A stretch of DNA of 64,000 nucleotides from Limnomonas spitsbergensis (taxonomy: Eukaryota; Chlorophyta; Chlorophyceae; Chlamydomonadales): positions 1,054,001 to 1,118,000 of the forward strand of contig JAYJMM010000111.1 of NCBI GenBank assembly GCA_037349105.1, given 5' to 3'. Made by a program: the position numbers and the translations under genes. A model generated the notes under the pieces. It made no database searches. It saw only the letters and a list, made by a program, of their open reading frames with translations, and was not told the DNA's origin. Positions 35,301 through 46,777 of the stretch are shown here, one piece after another. Position 1 is the stretch's first letter. Each line of letters begins with the position of its first letter.

Positions 35301-38300
35301 CAGTTCTGACTGCTTACAATGCCTGGAACTTTCAAGGAAAGCTACCACATGGATGGAAACAAAGATGATGCAGTAACAACAACAGCAACGGAACTAAACC
35401 TTGCTACCTCAAACATATGCGTCCTAACCTGGACCGCCCCTGCCAGCCGCTGGCCTGCCCAGTCTGTGGGCCAAGCACCCATTGCTCATGCCCAGGGACC
35501 ACGAGGGTTCATCCCGGCTGTTTCTCAACATGGAACACACACCAAAATGAACCCGGCCAGCATGTGTGAACAACAAACAAGCACCAAGATGATCCCATCC
35601 AGCAGCATGATTGCCACGCTCAGGCGCGCAGGAGCACACACACACACACACATGTACACACCTGCATGGCGCCTGCCAACAGCTTGCTAGCCTCCGGACC
35701 TTGCGCAGCAACGACTACACCGCGGCGCGCGGAGATCACAGAGCCGTCAGCCAGGAGCACCCTCGCTGCCTGCGCGCCGCTGGCACCTTCAACACTCTCC
35801 ACACGTGCACCTGTCGGCAGAGAAACGAGGGGGGTGGGACTTGGGAAGGGATGTTGAACATGGGATATGCTTGATTGGGAGCTCAACAAAGAAAAGGGGA
35901 TGCTTGACAGATGTTATTTCTGACGTTTCGTCGGGCGTGCAGCTGCCGTTTTTTATGGTTCAGGTGTAGGGATGCCCAAAGCGAAACACCTACAAAGATA
36001 GGAAAACAGAGTCTTAAGTTCCTTTTGTAATTCCAACATGGTTTGTTTTGTGATTCGTCTGGGTGGCTGGAATCACCAACCGACTTAACTCGTAAAAAAT
36101 AGAAAATGACATTCACCAATGCAACATCACCAAATTGTTTCATCCAGGGGTTCCACCCAGGGGGTGCCCCAGGGGGCCACAGCAAATTCCAAGATGAACG
36201 CAGGAACCTTGGTGTGACTGGAGCACACCACATTAGGGGGGATGCAACCTTCCACTGCATATTTGATAGGAAGTAAAAGTGTCTCAGCCTTTCTTCTTCG
36301 TAAAGGGTGCTTCAGCCACACTTCAGCCACACTTCAGCCACAACCCGGCGAAATGCCTGCAAAGACCCAAGGAGGTTACCCCCTCTTGCTGAGTTGTTTC
36401 GAAGACAGCCGGTCAAGATTTTAGTCCCCAATGGCCCAGTGGTGGCTACACACAAGCTCACCAAAGTAATCAGGTGCGCTCAGAAATCAGTGCTGTGCCG
36501 ACAACGTAGCTGAGATCATTGCTGTGGCTGAATAACGCAGCCAAATTCCAGTCACCGTAATCTCAAGGCAAATCCAGCTATGAACATCAGCAAGGGACCG
36601 TAATAACTTCCACTATTTCTGAATTACGGCACATATTGCACAGCCTTGAGACTGAAATACAAAACGTGTGTGTCACCCACCTGGCCCACCCACCTAGCCC
36701 ACCCACCTAGCCCACCCACCTGGCCCACCCATCTAACCCACAAAACGTGTCACTCACCTAGCTCGACTTTGCCCTCTGGCTGCAGTGCTGCGGCCATTTG
36801 CTCCGGGACCGCCTGGATGCCGCGTACAGGCAAGCAGTTAGATCCAGTGGCCAGCGTCCGCAGCACAAACTCAAACAGACGCGAGGAGGTCCCGAGGGAG
36901 CGGTCGAAGAAGATGCCGCCAAGGAAGGGCCGGAAGAAACGGTCCGCCATGGCAGTGCTGAAGCCTTCCGCCTGGGATTCAGATAAGGGGTGAGGGGTGA
37001 GGGGTGAGGGGTGAAGGGTGAAGGGTGAAGGGTGAGAGGTGAAGGGTCCAAGACTTAGACCAAAGGGCCGGGAGGAAAGAGGCATCAATGCAGGGAGAAT
37101 TAGCCTGACATGAAAGTGCAGCAGCCTCCCACCTGGGATTGGGTGTTGTGTTTAGTGTGAAAGACTTGGGCACGAGGGCCGGAAGGAAAGACAGAAAGAG
37201 GCTTGAAAATAGAGAGTCAGCCTGCCATGGACGTGCTGAATCCCCCCCTGTGGATGCAGGTTTGATACTTATGGTTTCTAGTTTAGGGTTAAGGGCAAAA
37301 TGTTGTACCTCTGGACCTACGAGATGTATCCATCTCCGTAAATAATGGATGGGGTATAGCAAACCACGGGTATTCCCGGGTGCTGGCAAGCCGCACACCA
37401 GTTAGATGGTAGGTGACCCAGTGGCAAGGCCGAACAAGCCTTCCTTAATCCACGCCTCAGGGTGTATATCTTTCATTCTTTCTTACTTAAGGGTTCAGGG
37501 TTTATGGTTAAGGTTTTACCACAGTGCGGCAAATAGGCAGGAAAGAGGAGCCGACGAAAGACAAAACAGTCCGACATGGCAGGGCGCTGAAGCCCTCCGC
37601 CCGGAAAAGGATTTGCGGTCCAGGATGAAGGTAGGAAGTATCTAGAGCCTCTTTGCAAAGCTCATCTCGGGTTTGGAGCCTAGGGACCGTGGATTTGAGT
37701 CAACAGACAGTGGAATATGTCAAAAAGCCTAACGAGCACTCAGTCCACTGTGTGGCTACAATGCACGCCCACCGAGTGTACATGGAAGCAAAGTGCAGCA
37801 GACACCGAGGACATGTCAGGTCCAGGCCCAGGCCCAGACACACAAGACAGGTCAGGCCCAGGCCCAGGCCAGGCCCAGGCCCAGGCACTGAGGACAGGCC
37901 AGGTCCTGAGGAAGACACAGGACATGCCCAGCCACATAGGCCAGGCCACCCACCTAAGAATACGCAAGAAGTACACAGGCCAGCTACATGCCCAAAGAAG
38001 ACACAGGAGTACAGGACAGGTCCAGCTACACAGGCCAGCTACCTAGGAAGGCACGGGAACACAGGCCAGCCGTTTTTGTCCAAGGTTGCACGCTGGCGAA
38101 CCTACCACACTGGTGAATCGACCGTAATGTTCTAATGAGACTTGCACACATGCTCACCCTGTTACACACAAGAGCAACCACCACACCTGTCGGCACCATG
38201 TGAGCGCATGGCATTAAGACCAAGGTTGCATGGTAGCGCACCCAGCACTTAGGCTCAAGAGCACCATGTGAGCGCATGGCATTACAACCAAGGTTGCATG

Positions 38301-41300
38301 GTAGCGCACCCAGCACTCAGGCTCAAGAGCACCATGTGAGCGCATGGCATTGAGACCAAGGTTGCATGGTAGCGCACCCAGCACTCAGGCTCAAGAGCAC
38401 CATGTGAGCGCATGGCATTAAGACCAAGGTTGCATAGTGGCGCACCCAGCACTCAGGCTCAAGAGCACCATGTGAGCGCATGGCATTAAGACCAAGGTTG
38501 CATGGTAGCGCACCCAGCACTCAGGCTCAAGAGCACCATGTGAGCGCATGGCATTACAACCAAGGTTGCATAGTAGCGCACCCAGCACTCAGGCTCAAGA
38601 GCACCATGTGAGCGCATGGCATTACAACCAAGGTTGCATGGTAGCGCACCCAGCACTCAGGCTCAAGAGCACCATGTGAGCGCATGGCATTAAGACCAAG
38701 GTTGCATGGTAGCGCACCCAGCACTCAGGCTCAAGAGCACCATGTGAGCGCATGGCATTAAGACCAAGGTTGCATAGTGGTGCACCCAGCACTCAGGCTC
38801 AAGAGCACCATGTGAGCGCATGGCATTAAGACCAAGGTTGCATGGTAGCGCACCCAGCACTCAGGCTCAAGAGGTAGCGTCTTCAAACAAAGTCCTGGGT
38901 GCACTGCTCATTCACCACAGTTCATTGAACAAGCCCTAGGGTGCACTATTCATTAATCGAGTCAGGGATACTAGGAACGGGTGATCCTGATGTCCCGGTA
39001 TCCTGGTTTCCCCTGATGTCCCCTGATCCTGGCAAACGGTTCATGCTGGCTGTACCTTGAGCCGTTCTGCAATGCTCGTCTCTGGCCGGACCATCATCTC
39101 GTCCACCGTGCCGATCAGGCTTTTGAACCTGACGGCAGTGATGGGGGGTTCAAGGTTGAGGATTCGGGCCTTTGAACCTGATGTCGTTCAGGGGGCTAAG
39201 GTTTTAAGTCTGATGCTTTTAAGTCCGGATTTAGGGGTTAGAGCTTTGGTACCTGGCGAGAGTAGTTAAAAGTTTAGGGTACGTACTTGAGGATTTAGGG
39301 TTAAGGCTTTTGAATCTGATGTCATCAATAGACAGAAGATTGGTTGGAGAGCTTGGAATTGAAAAAGGCGGTGAATTGGGGTGGAGGCTGAGGTGGGCAG
39401 CGGCAGCTGAGCCAGAAGCTCACACATTTTCAAATTGTGTCCACACAGTTTTGATATGCATCGTTAGCTGTTAAGATCATGCCTGTCTACCTGCCAATGC
39501 CAGCCTGTCCCCATGGTGCAGGGCCGTGGTTTATGGTTTAGGTCCCTTCCCCGATCCTCCCCCCACCCTAACCAGCCCACCTGCACTCTGTATAGAAATA
39601 TCATTTTCTTTTCCCTCTCTCTATTCCGCAGTGTTTCGAGTTGTGGGTTTTAGGGTTTACCATCCCTCACCTCAACAAGCCCACCAATATCTTGTCCCAC
39701 ACGCTCCCCACGGGGTTGGGAAGAGACAAGATGCCGTCGATAGGATGCCTGAAAGGATCCGCCACCTGCCCACAATCAGGGGGCGGGAGGGGCAGGGTGC
39801 AGGAGTGAAAGCCAGATCTGGTCCATGGGTGCAGGGCATCTGGTGCGACCTGATCTAAGCGATCTGCTCACGAGAGGAGGAGGCCACAGGGAGCAGGAAT
39901 GAAACCAGGTATCAGATCTGAGATCTGGTCCATGGGTGCATAGGATCTGGTGTGACCTGATCCGGGCGATCTGTTCACGAGAAGAGGAGGCCACAGGGAG
40001 CAGGAATAAAACCAGGTATCAGATCTGAGATCTGGACCATGGGTCACCGGATCTGGTGTGACCTGATCTAAGCGATCTGTTCACGAGAAGAGGAGGCCAC
40101 AGGAGCAGGAATGAAACCAGGTATCAGATCTGAGATCTGGACCATGGGTGCACCGGATCTGGTGTGACCTGATCCGGGCGATCTGTTCACGAGAAGAGGA
40201 GGCCACAGGGAGCAGGAATAAAACCAGGTATCAGATCTGAGATCTGGACCATGGGTGCACCGGATCTGGTGTGACCTGATCCGGGCGATCTGTTCACAAG
40301 AAGAGGAGGCCACAGGTAGCAGGAATAAAACCAGGTATCAGATCTGAGATCTGGACCATGGGTGCACTGGATCTGGTGGGACCTGATCCGGGCGATCTGC
40401 TGACGATAAGAGGAGGCCACGGGGAGCAGGAGGGAAACTAGGTATCAGATCTTGGATCTGGTCCACGGGTGCACGGATCTGGTGCGACCTGATCTGGGCG
40501 ATCTGCTCACGAGAAGAGGACGCCAAAGAGAGCAGGAATGAAACCAGGTATCAGATCTGAGATCTGGTCCATGGGTGCATAGGATCTGGTGTGACCTGAT
40601 CCGGGTGATCAGGTCGAGGAGGCCACAGGGAGCAGGAATGAAACCATTTGTGAAATTTAGGATCTGGTCCACCTGTGCGCTGTCATACCACCCCATGCAT
40701 ACCATGCCATGCATATCAGCATGTGCCATGCGGGCAGCAGTGAGCACTGCTCCTGCCTTGTGAAAGGCTTTGACGCGCTCTTGTCGCAGTTGCTGCCAAG
40801 ACAGTGGATTGAAACAGCTGTTGCCAAACAGGGGACTAATTTGTGGTGGGGGAGCATCTCACGGCTCGATGACATGCCACACATGCAGCTGTGAGCGTCG
40901 CACCCATACCTGATGCAAGGCCCTGTCAGGCCAGGCTGCTTGAAGGCTCGTGGTTTAGAGTTTCGGGTTAAGGGTTTAGAGCTTCACCCAGGGTTGAAGC
41001 CTTAAAGTTTTCAGCTTAAGTCGTGAACATGACCTCCTCATACACACATGGTGGTAGGCTACCTTGGGCCAGGCAGTTAAAGGATGAAGGGTTGGAGGTT
41101 TCAGCATAGGCCGTGAACATCACCCCCCCATACCTGATGAAAGGCTCCGTTGTGCCATACGCGAGCGCCGGCGTAGAAGGGACGCAGGTCCAACGCTGGG
41201 TAGTCAAGTGTGGCCTGACAGGCATGAGGTTATTTAGGGTACAGGCTTTAAGGTTTCCAAACATTTCCATACCCAATGTGTTTCACACTTGGACCTCCAA

Positions 41301-43249
41301 TGATAAATGAGATGTTCAGAATTTCCAGGCAGTATCCAGACTTAAATCTTTCTTCACACCTGTACCTCAGGGTACAAACGAGACACGTCACACATCCATA
41401 CACAATATATCTTTCATACCAGACCTCAAGGTATTGATCTAATAAGCATAATGCATTTTAAAGAATCTGCACACATACCTGACAGATTTCCAAATCAATC
41501 ATTCAGAAAATTCATAAGTACCGGTATTAGACAAAATTTTCCAAATCCGACATATGCTTTTGTCAGAGGTCTCCTCTGGTTTTCGCACATGAACCGCCGG
41601 ATGTCCCGTAACGCGAACATCTTGACCTCAAAGTCTAACTCCTTTTTATCAAAAATGTAGGCCATATATCCCCCACACCTTTCATACCTGGACCTCCGGG
41701 TAGCCTGTCAAGAAGATCTGGAAGCCTCTGTCCAGCAGGAACCCCTCCACTACATCCGTCCGCACCCTGCGATCATGGTATCAACATACAACATTGGCAA
41801 TAAGCTTGTTGCACACAAGCTCAGTTGCTTACGCACTGGGGCAACCACTACATCCGTCCGCACCCTGCGATCATGGTATCAACATACAACATTGGCAATA
41901 AGCTTGTTGCAAACTGTAACGATCCTAATAACCTGGATGCTTTGGTCTAACTGGTAAGAAAGCTACACAAACAAACACTGGTGACTCGACAGTAATGTTC
42001 TGATGAGACGTGCACACATGCGCACCCTGTCACACACAAGAGCAACCACCACATCTGCCGGCACCATGTGAGCTTATGTCATGAACACAGCAGAGACTTG
42101 TCAGTAGCATGTAGGCAGACAAAGACACACAGGTGAATCAACAGTATGTTATGATGAGACTTGCACACAAGCTCAGTTGCTTACGCACTGGAGCAACTAC
42201 CACATCTGTCGGCACCATTCGGGCATGTGTTATAATCACAGTGGCAAATTATCGGTAACATGTAGGCATGCAAACACGCACACACATACTAGCGGCCATT
42301 CCGTCCGAACCCTGTGCTCATGCACCATGCACCCTGTGCGTATGCACCCTGTGCGCATGCACCACGCACCATGTGCGCATGCACCTTGCCCTGATGATCT
42401 GAAATATCCCTTACCACCCACACACAGATACACACTCGCGAGTCCATTACTCCTTTCTGGGGTGCGCCTCAGCTACAATTCAGCTGCATCATGCCATACC
42501 ATTGCTGGGGCCTCGTAAAACATGCCCAGCACCTTGGCCCACTGCTAGGCTGATCAACGTTAGGTCCTCAACGCCCATTGGTGCCAGTCTAGAAGCCTGC
42601 CAAAGGTGGTACGGTGCACACTAAATAAACGTTTACGAGTTCATGCCAGCAGGTCCATTTGCAAGTCCAACCGGGCAGAAGATATCACCGCCTTTCTCTG
42701 TTCTGCAGGTTTGCATTGTACAAACTTTCGAAAACAGCTATCAGGTGGCTGCATAGGTTACTCTGCCACAGGTCATGGCTGCAGAAACCACAGGGACAAC
42801 ATGCACTCGACAGGGCCTCCAAGCACTGCTTGCCATGCAACACCGAGTATCGTATCTCCCATGCAAGCCCAACAGCCATGCAACACCAAGTATCTCCCAT
42901 GCAAGCCCAACAGCCATGCGCCGTCACACCACCACTGAAATGCGCACTCGCACCTGCCCCCAACGCCGTCCCCTGCCTCTAATACGATGATGTCCTTGAT
43001 GCCCCGCTTCTTGAGATTCAGAGCTGCGCTGAGACCCGCCACGCCAGCACCTACTACCACCACGTCAGCCTCTCGGGTAGCTGCGGAGGCGTGGGTGCTC
43101 AGGCGTGCAGCTCTGCATAATTTTCGCCTTGAGGCTGCAGAGGTGAGGCATCGCCGAGTGGAAGTAGCTGAAGCGCTCGTGGCTAGGGAAGGGGTCCCGG
43201 AGGAGCGTGGGGAAGCGAGGCCTGTCCACGGGCGACTGATGAGAAGCAT
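32333..43249 (-). CDS. FAD-dependent amine-oxidase-type oxidoreductase, organelle-targeted; 10 exons, 486 aa
   Basis: Exons (minus): 43249-42954, 41766-41688, 41214-41134, 39765-39671, 39128-39056, 36971-36758, 35810-35662, 34398-34258, 33178-32987, 32473-32333. All phases match and the sum is 1461 nt. Residues 1-60 are Ser/Ala/Arg-rich with few acids: a likely chloroplast or mitochondrial transit peptide. The Rossmann FAD site follows (VVVVGAGVAGLSAALNL, residues about 63-79; VLEAGDGVGGR with the ribose-binding Glu). Family blocks then appear in order: VVEGFLLDRGFQIFLTGYPE, LDYPALDLRPFYAGA, VDEMMVRPETSIAERL, MADRFFRPFLGGIFFDRSL, SSRLFEFVLRTLATG, VLLADGSVISARRGVVVAA, SYAPAGQTLVSVSTVG, and the C-terminal FAD-contact block YVCGDHRDSATLDGAFKSGR. 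This matches plant/cyanobacterial 'protoporphyrinogen-oxidase-like' amine oxidoreductases of unknown substrate. Met1 at 43249 is the first ATG; GTG at 43252 precedes it. Confidence 0.93.
33861..34170 (-). repeat. Decayed copies of FAD-gene exon 8 tail
   Basis: The end of exon 8 plus its donor (minus: AACAATTGCTGCTTCCCATC then CACAGTGAGT) recurs at 34138-34168 (same 20-mer, then CACGGTGGGTAA) and, as the segment just before it (minus ATTAATGGAGAGGATGGAGG), at about 33940-33970. These lie in intron 8. TTTTGGTCAG/GTTTGGTCAG motifs also repeat around them. Confidence 0.8.
36660..36757 (-). repeat. 13-bp tandem repeat copying the exon 6 donor
   Basis: Minus strand: the real donor GAGCTAG|GTGAGTG is followed by four GG(G/C)CTAGGTGGGTG-like units (plus CCACCTAGCC, CCACCTGGCC). 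Each unit is a potential 5' splice site. Confidence 0.7.
36985..37650 (-). repeat. CACCCYTC repeat and three decayed copies of exon 6 head
   Basis: Exon 6 starts AATCCCAG|GCGGAAGGC then TTCAGCACTGCCATGGCGGA (minus). Intron 5 holds AATCCCAG|GTGGGAGGC with TGCAGCACTTTCATG (about 37140-37060), CCACAG|GGGGGATTCAGC with ACGTCCATGGCAGG (about 37245-37160), and GGGCGGAGGGCTTCAGCGCC with CTGCCATGTCGGAC (about 37605-37540). Each copy also keeps a CTTTCC-to-CGGCCC segment of the exon. All lose the frame. A 7-bp CACCCCT/CACCCTT repeat (36985-37045) lies directly before the true acceptor. Confidence 0.8.
37795..38050. repeat. CCCAGG / ACACAGG-rich simple repeat
   Basis: Imperfect hexamer repeat (CAGGCCCAGGCCCAGG) around 37820-37900, then degenerate CACAGGCCAGC motifs. 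Within FAD-gene intron 5; ORFs here are low complexity. Confidence 0.6.
38190..38875. repeat. 68-bp tandem repeat (~10 copies)
   Basis: The unit holds GCACCATGTGAGCGCATGGC, ACCAAGGTTGCATGGTAGCG and CACCCAGCACTCAGGCTCAA. It lies in FAD-gene intron 5. The segment before the array (about 38110-38205) has diverged relatives at 41978-42085 and 42130-42230 in intron 1 (AATGTTCT(A/G)ATGAGAC, CAACCACCACA(C/T)CTG, CGGCACCATGTGAGC), so the unit derives from a dispersed sequence. Confidence 0.92.
39140..39330 (-). repeat. Decayed copies of FAD-gene exon 5 head
   Basis: The exon 5 acceptor and first bases (minus GCCGTCAG|GTTCAAAAGCC) recur at about 39167-39190 (ACGACATCAG|GTTCAAAGGCC) and 39303-39325 (GACATCAG|ATTCAAAAGCC), with a weaker copy near 39200. 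Confidence 0.7.
39790..40650. repeat. 107-bp tandem repeat (~7-8 copies)
   Basis: CGATCTGTTCACGAGAAGAG (or TGCTCACG) recurs at about 39862, 39969, 40075, 40181, 40288, 40395 and 40501, spacing 106-107. The unit includes repeated GATCTGAGATCTGG palindromic motifs. It lies just upstream of FAD-gene exon 4 in intron 3. Confidence 0.92.
40900..41130 (-). repeat. Decayed copies of FAD-gene exon 3 tail and donor
   Basis: The exon 3 end (minus GCCTTTCATCAG|GTATGGGG) recurs near 40922-40904 as GCCTTGCATCAG|GTATGGGT. The intron start GTATG...GATGTTCACGGCC is also duplicated near 41045 (TATGAGGAGGTCATGTTCAC). Confidence 0.7.
41281..41435 (-). repeat. Three decayed copies of FAD-gene exon 2 tail and donor
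   Basis: The exon 2 end (minus CCGGAGGTCCAG|GTATGAAAG) recurs as CTTGAGGTCTG|GTATGAAAG (41411-41432), CCTGAGGTACAG|GTGTGAAG (41350-41372) and TTGGAGGTCCAAGTGTGAAA (41280-41300). Confidence 0.75.
41747..41911 (-). repeat. 67-bp direct repeat copying the exon 2 head and acceptor
   Basis: 41747-41813 (last 26 bases of intron-proximal context plus the first 20 bases of exon 2) is repeated exactly at 41845-41911, offset 98. The copy keeps the acceptor (minus GATCGCAG|GGTGCGGACG) upstream of the real one, so two identical 3' splice sites exist. Confidence 0.95.
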
Positions 43250-44671
43250 CACAACTTAAACGCGTGCGTGGTTGAAGTTCAAGCGTGCTGCTGTTCCTCT
43301 ATGAGGCGCTCGCGAGTTTAAGCTGTCTTGGCCTCAGGCACATCAGCCCTGCCCCGAAACCTGATGGAGTGGTTGGTGGAAGGTGGTTGCGTGAGGTGGT
43401 TGGGGAAGTTGGGAGGCTGTTTCCGTGGGTACATGTGCTGAGCCTTGTTCTGCTTTGTTTAATTTATGTTTTTGGCGACTATGGATTTTGTGGCGTCGGC
43501 ATGGTCGGAAGCTGTCGGGAATTGCCTCGCAGCAGACAGCCATGTTGACGGTTGACCTGCGAGCTCCCAGGGGGTGATACGTGCCTGCTGTGAATACGCC
43601 CTCGTCTGCGGTATCGGCCAGGTGTCATGTCTCACTGCGGTCGAGTGGGTTTGTATGGATACGGTCCGAGCGTATGGATAATTGGATACGGTCCGAATCG
43701 GCTCAGTCTGCGCCTCCGGAACCCATTGAAATTCAGATATCTCAGTCAAAATTCAAAATTTTGCAAGGGGTGTCAAGCTCGTAGAGATGCTTCAACTAGT
43801 ATATTTCAATTGTTTAGGTGATGACAATTCATACCAACAGTCAATTTTGGTACTGGGCTCAGCCAGGCTATTGACTACCGACTACTTCTCGCTAGCAATC
43901 ACATGTTTCCAGAAGACAGATGGCCTGGATGGCGGTGGCAGTGCGATGGCACCAGCCTTCATCTTGGCCACTCATCAGCTCCCTCGCTGCGTTCTTCCTC
44001 TCCCTTAGCGGGGCCTCTTTGCCCATTACTCCCTCTCATTCCTCCAACGTCACCGCGTAGCTTGCTCCAACCACCACAAGTGATCTGTTTATTCATGATC
44101 CACCAGACCAGCACTACCATGTGCTGCGTGTCATACAGCTCTTTCTAAGGCTGGCCCGGCTGGTTTCGGGGTGTCTCCAAAGGAGCCAATCCCTCAGTAT
44201 GGGGGGCCAGGGGGTCTTGTGGTAATTCAATCAACATTTAGGATGTAAATGGACTCATGTTGGCAAGAAGAACACAGAGGTGCCGCTGCCAGCCTTGACA
44301 GACCTCCAGAAAAAAAGATACGAAGTTTCCAAATATTGGATATTTTTGGAGACCACCCACTCCCCTCCCCCTAACTTTGGCCCCCCATATCCCCCTCCCC
44401 CCATGGGCCAAAAAACATTTAAAAAACAGCTATGGAACGCTATCCTCAAACTCTACAAAAATGGAGACGTGGTCGATTTTTTTGTTTTGCCCCCCCCCCC
44501 TCGATATTGGTGATCTTTTATGGGATGAAATTGGGTTTAAATGCGAAATGTGCAGCCGTGATCTGGACTGTATTCTGGCTGTTCACTGCAAAGCCTCCAG
44601 ATTGCCTAGAAACGGCCGGCCGGTCTTTCTCCCCGTCTCCTACATTGCATGGCTCGCTGCCGGGATGCCTG

Positions 44672-44713
44672 CATGGGCTACGGCCCATGCTGCAACATGG
44701 GCCGTAGCCCATG
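44672..44713. repeat. Perfect inverted repeat, 18-bp arms, 6-nt loop
   Basis: CATGGGCTACGGCCCATG, loop CTGCAA, then the exact reverse complement. Each arm is itself nearly palindromic (CATGGG...CCCATG). Confidence 0.95.
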
Positions 44714-44773
44714 TTGCATTGTTTCCTTAACCTCCACACCCAAGTAGGGCGTAGATTTATTCTTCTTTCTTCT

Positions 44774-44914
44774 GCATGGGCCCGTCCCAGGGACAGAGAC
44801 ATGGGGCAGTGCTCAGACGTGCAACAGGCATGCTGGTTATGCACCCAGACCCCCAAATGCTTGAGGCAACAGCTGCTAACGCTGAAGCGTTTCAGCCGGC
44901 TTGGGATCATTTGA
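44774..44914 (+). pseudogene. Possible isolated exon of a sarcosine-oxidase-like (DAO family) protein
   Basis: After an acceptor-like GTCCCAG the frame reads LRRATGMLVMHPDPQMLEA then TAANAEAF. This resembles the 'R.TG.L..GP.......A...AEAF' stretch of monomeric sarcosine oxidase / DAO-family FAD enzymes. No other piece of such a gene was found nearby, so it may be a fragment or chance. Confidence 0.22.
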
Positions 44915-46777
44915 GGTTGGACCGCTCAATACATTCATCCCTTGTCAGTGACCAGCTGCCGCATCGCCCTTATGGGTGTCATTGGCCAATACCTGTATAT
45001 AAATGGCAGGATCACAGGATGTAAAAACATCCAAGGACGTTGGATCCTTGATTCCTTGGGCCCTGCTAAGAAGTGCGGCTATTAGAGCAGTGAGTGGCAA
45101 TAATTGCCATGCTTTTCGGCAGCCACATATGCATCTTATCGAATGCGGCCTTGGCATGCAACCGGTAGATGTGTTAGGAGTAAAGGAGTGGGGTGGGCAG
45201 ACCATACTGCAAGTATCAGTACAGTACTAGTAACAAGTGCAGCAGTTTTTCAAAAATAGGCTTGCCATGTACTGAAGCTGTCGTTTCCCTCTGAATCATG
45301 CCGAAACTTCAGCAGTGCAATTTATTGATATTTTCATTAACGTCAGGGGTGTGACTGCCGTAACAAACAGCCATGTCTTAGGGAAATTAATTACCGGTAC
45401 CACATAGATACCTGAAGCATACTTGCCCATGGATAGGCCATGCATGGGACAGAGTGCAGAGTCTCGACATGATATATGTATTTTTCGAAAGTTATTTAGC
45501 TCCTGTTTCACAAGCAGAAAGGCATCAATCTTTTTGCATTCCCCCGTCCCTGGCTACCAACCAATCCACCATGCGAAAAAGCAAATGCATGAAATTTCAG
45601 TTGAAAAACACTTCCTTCGTCATGACGGCTGATTCGTAGTAGTACTGCACTACCGCAAAGTCCTTTGCCTGCACGAGAAATCAATACTCATTTGTCGTTT
45701 GTGTGAAGGGACGCTAAAAAGAAGCCAAAACATATGTACACTATGTAGCCAAAACAAGCATACATACTGGAAGCATCATGATTCACATAACTGTACAAAT
45801 AAAGAACAGAGAGGTCACGTTATTGACACAACTGCATGCAAAGGAACACAGGGGTAACGTTACGGACATAACTGTACAAAAGAAGGAAACAAAGTAAGCA
45901 ATTATTTTGGAGGATGTATATAAGATAATGCAGGCCAAATGGCTTCCCTCAGGCTGGCCGGGCCTACTACTGGCTTGGTTGCGATGGGCATGCCCCTGAT
46001 CGCATTGTGGGGGGCATGCATTCCTCCGCTTTCATGCTAGAGAAATCGAGCGAGCTGCTAAGTTAGCAGGCTGAGTTCCAAGCAACGCGGCCACCAAAAC
46101 AGGAACAGTAGTGCGGCATGGGCTTCAGCCACATTCACAACATTACTGCTGCTGGTACACATTGGAATAGGATGTGTACATTGAAGCTCTTCCGATGATT
46201 GTAGTGAGGATTTCGAGATGTTCATGAATGGGAATTGGGCCAGCTGCTTTGCTGGCAGGCTCAGTTCCATCTAGAAACATAAAAACCTGGCCACAAAAAC
46301 ACTGGCAAAAGAACTGGCAAAAGAAAGGGAAGAGAGAAAAAAAGGAAACTTGTAAGCCTCGCACGAGCGTTCATGAACCAGTCTTTAGTGGGCCGAGGAT
46401 GCGAATGCGCCGTTACTGATGTTGTAACCACCAGCTTGCACGCAGCTAGTAGGACAGGTACAAGCATGTGCATCAGGTTATCAGTCAGGATTGCTCCACT
46501 GTCATGAATAATCGAGTGAGCTACCTTTCTGGCGGAAAAGTTCTCCGGAAACCTGGAATGGAAACCTATGTCTGCAGGCAAGCAACGTAAATTAAATGGA
46601 AAGGGTGCCCTGTGTATAGGGGTGTAATGAATAGGGAACAGTGTGGCATGGACCGAGGCTTAGTACGCTGGAGCTGTTCAGGTCATCACCACAAAAATAA
46701 ACTAGCAGCAGCTGCGCATGCCCACTTGTCATCTGGCTCCACCCATGGATGAACAGCTTCCGTATGCTTCAGCGCTT

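Larger units (their letters stand above)
43260..46700. other. Gene-poor region upstream of FAD gene
   Basis: No gene I can support. Notable items: ATGGATACGGTCCGA twice near 43655-43690, poly-C/poly-T stretches at 44360-44510, an 18-bp-arm palindrome at 44672-44713 and GTAACGTTA(C)-type short repeats near 45820-45870. The FAD-gene promoter should be within the first few hundred bases, but I see no clear TATA box. Confidence 0.4.

Noticed and set aside
39776..40526. Several minus-strand ORFs with SSSREQIARIRSHQI repeats
   Set aside because: 107-bp intronic repeat of the FAD gene read in shifting frames.
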